Shown in pieces: positions 62,240 to 64,000 of a DNA stretch of 64,000 nucleotides; positions within the stretch are counted from its first letter, which is position 1, and each line of letters opens with the position of its first letter. Below the pieces are notes generated by a model. That model worked only from the letters and a program-made list of their open reading frames with translations. It did not search any database and was not told the DNA's origin. The stretch is from positions 248,001 to 312,000 of the forward strand of contig CALOBN010000002.1 in assembly GCA_942491555.1 (NCBI GenBank), given 5' to 3'. The stretch is from Marinihelvus sp942491555. GTDB lineage: Bacteria > Pseudomonadota > Gammaproteobacteria > Xanthomonadales > SZUA-36. The position numbers were made by a program, and so were the translations under genes.

Positions 62240-62269
62240 CTTTCCCCAGGACTAACCGGAGGAGAAGGC

Positions 62270-62500
62270 TCAGGAAGCCTTATCGAGGTACTCGAATTCG
62301 CGTTTCAGGTTGGATGAGTGATCCGTTACGATGCGCTCCAGGGTTTCCACCCGCTCGCGCAGATCGCTGTCGAGGCGGTCGATCCTGGCTTCCAGATCGG
62401 CAAGGCGGTCTTCATCGGCTTTGCCGGCGTGTTTGGACCGGTACGCTTCGAGCGCGCAGCCGCCTAAAACGATTAAAACAATTGCTGTCCACATTGACAT
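62270..62500 (-). CDS. PspB-like small membrane protein
   Basis: The product is 76 aa from ATG 62500 (a frame opening at 62575 adds non-conserved residues). One N-terminal membrane segment (MSMWTAIVLIVLGGCAL) is followed by a charged coiled coil (RLADLEARIDRLDSDLRERV) and the block ETLERIVTD, which recurs in PspB-type phage-shock proteins. The size matches PspB (74 aa in E. coli). No pspA or pspC lies next to it in the window. It converges with the response regulator gene and diverges from the ABC transporter. Confidence 0.65.
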   Translation of the reverse strand: MSMWTAIVLIVLGGCALEAYRSKHAGKADEDRLADLEARIDRLDSDLRERVETLERIVTDHSSNLKREFEYLDKAS

Positions 62501-62727
62501 GGTACTGTCCCTCTTTTCTGACCTATGGACTAAATGTAGTTTACTGCTCAGCAGATCACCAGTGAAACAAGTCACGCTTGATTGTGAAGCCGGGGAGGGA
62601 ACCTCCGGGCCCGATACAGGTCTTGAAACGGTGACAGGACGACCCTATCCCACGGGATATCAAAAAAAGCTGTGGGTGCCCGGCGGGGCATGGATAACCC
62701 AGGCATAAAAAATATGGTAAGAAACAC

Positions 62728-63648
62728 ATGATCGAAGCGACCTCTCTGTGCAAGCGCTATGGCGCCTTCACTGCTGTGGATGACCTGAGTTTTCAGGTCG
62801 AACCCGGGCAGGTACTCGGTTTTCTCGGGCCCAACGGCGCGGGTAAATCCACTACCATGAAAATGCTTACCGGCTTCCTGTCGCCCACTTCCGGAACGGC
62901 CCGGATTCAGGGCCATGATGTTGTGACTGATTCACTGGCGGCGCGGCGCTGTCTGGGTTACCTGCCCGAGGGTGCGCCCAGCTATGGCGAGATGACCGTC
63001 CGTAATTTCCTGGTTTTTGTTGCCCGCACGCGTGATCTGCCGGGCGGGACCATTGACCGGGCGGTTGACTCGGCCATTGAACGTTTGAATTTGCGCGCGG
63101 TAATACACCAGCCGATTGAAACGCTGTCCAAGGGCTTTAAGCGCCGGGTCGGCCTGGCCCAGGCAATTTTGCATGACCCGCAGGTGCTGATTCTTGACGA
63201 GCCGACCGATGGCCTCGATCCGAACCAGAAGCACGAGGTGCGGCGACTCATCCGGGACATGGCCAGTGACAAGATTGTGGTGATTTCCACCCATATTCTC
63301 GAAGAAGTCGAAGCCCTGTGTAACCGGGTGATGATTATCGCCGGCGGACGGCTACTCGCTGACGATACGCCGGCCACTCTCGTGGCCAGGTCGCGTTATC
63401 ACAACGCCGTGACCCTGGTGCTGGATGGCGCCGAGCACGCTGCCAGTGTCCTGAGCGAATTGCCCGAAGTGAAAAAAGCAGAACTGCGCGGCGGGGCGCT
63501 GACGGTATTTCCAAAGGGCGACGGACTGTTTCAGGCCGTGTCAGACGCGATTCGCGCAAACGGCTGGCAGGTGCGCGAGCTGCGCCTGGAAAATGGCCGT
63601 TTCGACGAGGTGTTCCGTACCATCACGGAAGGCGGGGGCGGGTCATGA
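62728..63648 (+). CDS. ABC-2-type transporter ATP-binding protein (GldA-like)
   Basis: The product is 306 aa. Walker A is GPNGAGKSTTMKML (about 34-47). The signature is LSKGFKRRVGLAQAIL, a variant of LSGGQ common in the GldA/NatA branch. Walker B is VLILDEPTDGLDPNQ, and the H-loop is ISTHILEEVE. The C-terminal 80 residues form the extra domain seen in this branch, ending LRLENGRFDEVFRTIT. The permease ATG overlaps its stop. In this family such pairs often go with GldG-like auxiliary proteins in gliding-type or export systems. The substrate is not known. Confidence 0.9.
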   Translation: MIEATSLCKRYGAFTAVDDLSFQVEPGQVLGFLGPNGAGKSTTMKMLTGFLSPTSGTARIQGHDVVTDSLAARRCLGYLPEGAPSYGEMTVRNFLVFVARTRDLPGGTIDRAVDSAIERLNLRAVIHQPIETLSKGFKRRVGLAQAILHDPQVLILDEPTDGLDPNQKHEVRRLIRDMASDKIVVISTHILEEVEALCNRVMIIAGGRLLADDTPATLVARSRYHNAVTLVLDGAEHAASVLSELPEVKKAELRGGALTVFPKGDGLFQAVSDAIRANGWQVRELRLENGRFDEVFRTITEGGGGS

Positions 63649-64000
63649 ATGCAACCATGACCGTCATGCGACGTGAACTGTCGGGCTATTTTGCCACGCC
63701 GGTGGCGTACGTTCTTATCGTGATTTTCCTGGTAATGACCAGTGTTTTCACCTTTTATCTTGGTGGTTTCTTCCAGCGCGGCATCGCTGATCTGGAGCCG
63801 TTTTTCGCGTTTCATCCCTGGCTGTATCTTTTCCTCGTGCCGGCCATATCCATGCGCTTGTGGGCCGAGGAGCGTCGCTCCGGCACGATCGAGCTGCTTC
63901 TGACGCTGCCCATATCAATGACCCAGGCAGTGCTGGGCAAATTTCTCGCGGCGTGGTTATTTCTCGGCCTGTGCCTGTTGTTGACCTTTCCCATGTGGCT
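63645..64000 (+). CDS. ABC-2-type permease (GldF-like), N-terminal part, truncated by the window end
   Basis: I read this frame to the window edge: 118 codons starting MNATMTVMRRELSGYFATPV, with membrane segments near 21-41, 58-72 and 100-118. The block MRLWAEERRSGTIELLLTLP is the hallmark of ABC-2 permeases such as GldF. The ATG overlaps the ATPase stop. The remaining gene lies outside the window. Confidence 0.88.
   Translation, partial: MNATMTVMRRELSGYFATPVAYVLIVIFLVMTSVFTFYLGGFFQRGIADLEPFFAFHPWLYLFLVPAISMRLWAEERRSGTIELLLTLPISMTQAVLGKFLAAWLFLGLCLLLTFPMW

Overview
The window is a GC-rich stretch (roughly 60% by eye) from the chromosome of a Gram-negative gammaproteobacterium. Outer-membrane genes (lpxC, kdsA, bamD, lpoA), a type IVa pilus locus with a sigma-54 pilin promoter, and a gene order recalling Pseudomonas-like genomes rather than enterics support this. 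Examples are lpoA/rsmI/rnpB/mraZ, pilSR near bamD-rluD-pgeF, and pyrG-kdsA-eno-ftsB-ispDF. I cannot fix the family. There are no rRNA or tRNA genes, intact insertion sequences, prophage or CRISPR arrays.

Layout. 1-3.6 kb: yraN (cut by the window edge) and lpoA on minus; rsmI and the RNase P RNA gene on plus. 3.6-4.2 kb: a gene-free, hairpin-rich stretch ending in the mraZ promoter and a five-unit MraZ operator. 4.2-20.6 kb: the division and cell wall (dcw) cluster mraZ-rsmH-ftsL-ftsI-murE-murF-mraY-ftsW-murG-murC-ddl-ftsQ-ftsA-ftsZ-lpxC, mostly with overlapping start/stop codons. murD is missing from its usual place between mraY and ftsW. 20.6-25.3 kb: dciA, secA and coaE. 25.2-39.8 kb, all minus: pilS-pilR-egtB, pilA behind a sigma-54 promoter, and pilB-pilC-pilD followed 10 bp later by a GT-C-like membrane protein. 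After these comes an overlapping set gtrA / gtrB-like GT2 / methyltransferase / SDR / coaE. This looks like a lipid-linked glycosylation module placed inside the pilus locus. 40-48 kb: sucCD-nadE, bamD (minus), rluD-pgeF, and a membrane-anchored GltB-like protein. 48-59 kb: parE-parC (minus), pyrG-kdsA, eno, and ftsB-ispD-ispF plus an FHA-like membrane protein. 58.5-64 kb: a GNAT and an HExxH protein (minus), a DesK/NarL-type two-component pair, a PspB-like small protein, and an ABC-2 exporter whose permease runs off the window.

The most unusual signal is non-coding. Three copies of a 207-250 bp multi-hairpin palindrome (family 1) fill every convergent intergenic gap longer than about 30 bp. 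Two copies of an unrelated hairpin family (family 2) keep a core but have completely different, perfectly self-complementary arms. Copies of family 1 show compensatory base changes. An identical 44-nt module sits at a hairpin tip in two family-1 copies and one family-2 copy. In the other two copies that tip is the pentaloop GTCCT (or its complement AGGAC). This modular, structure-conserved repeat system is the best candidate for something undescribed.
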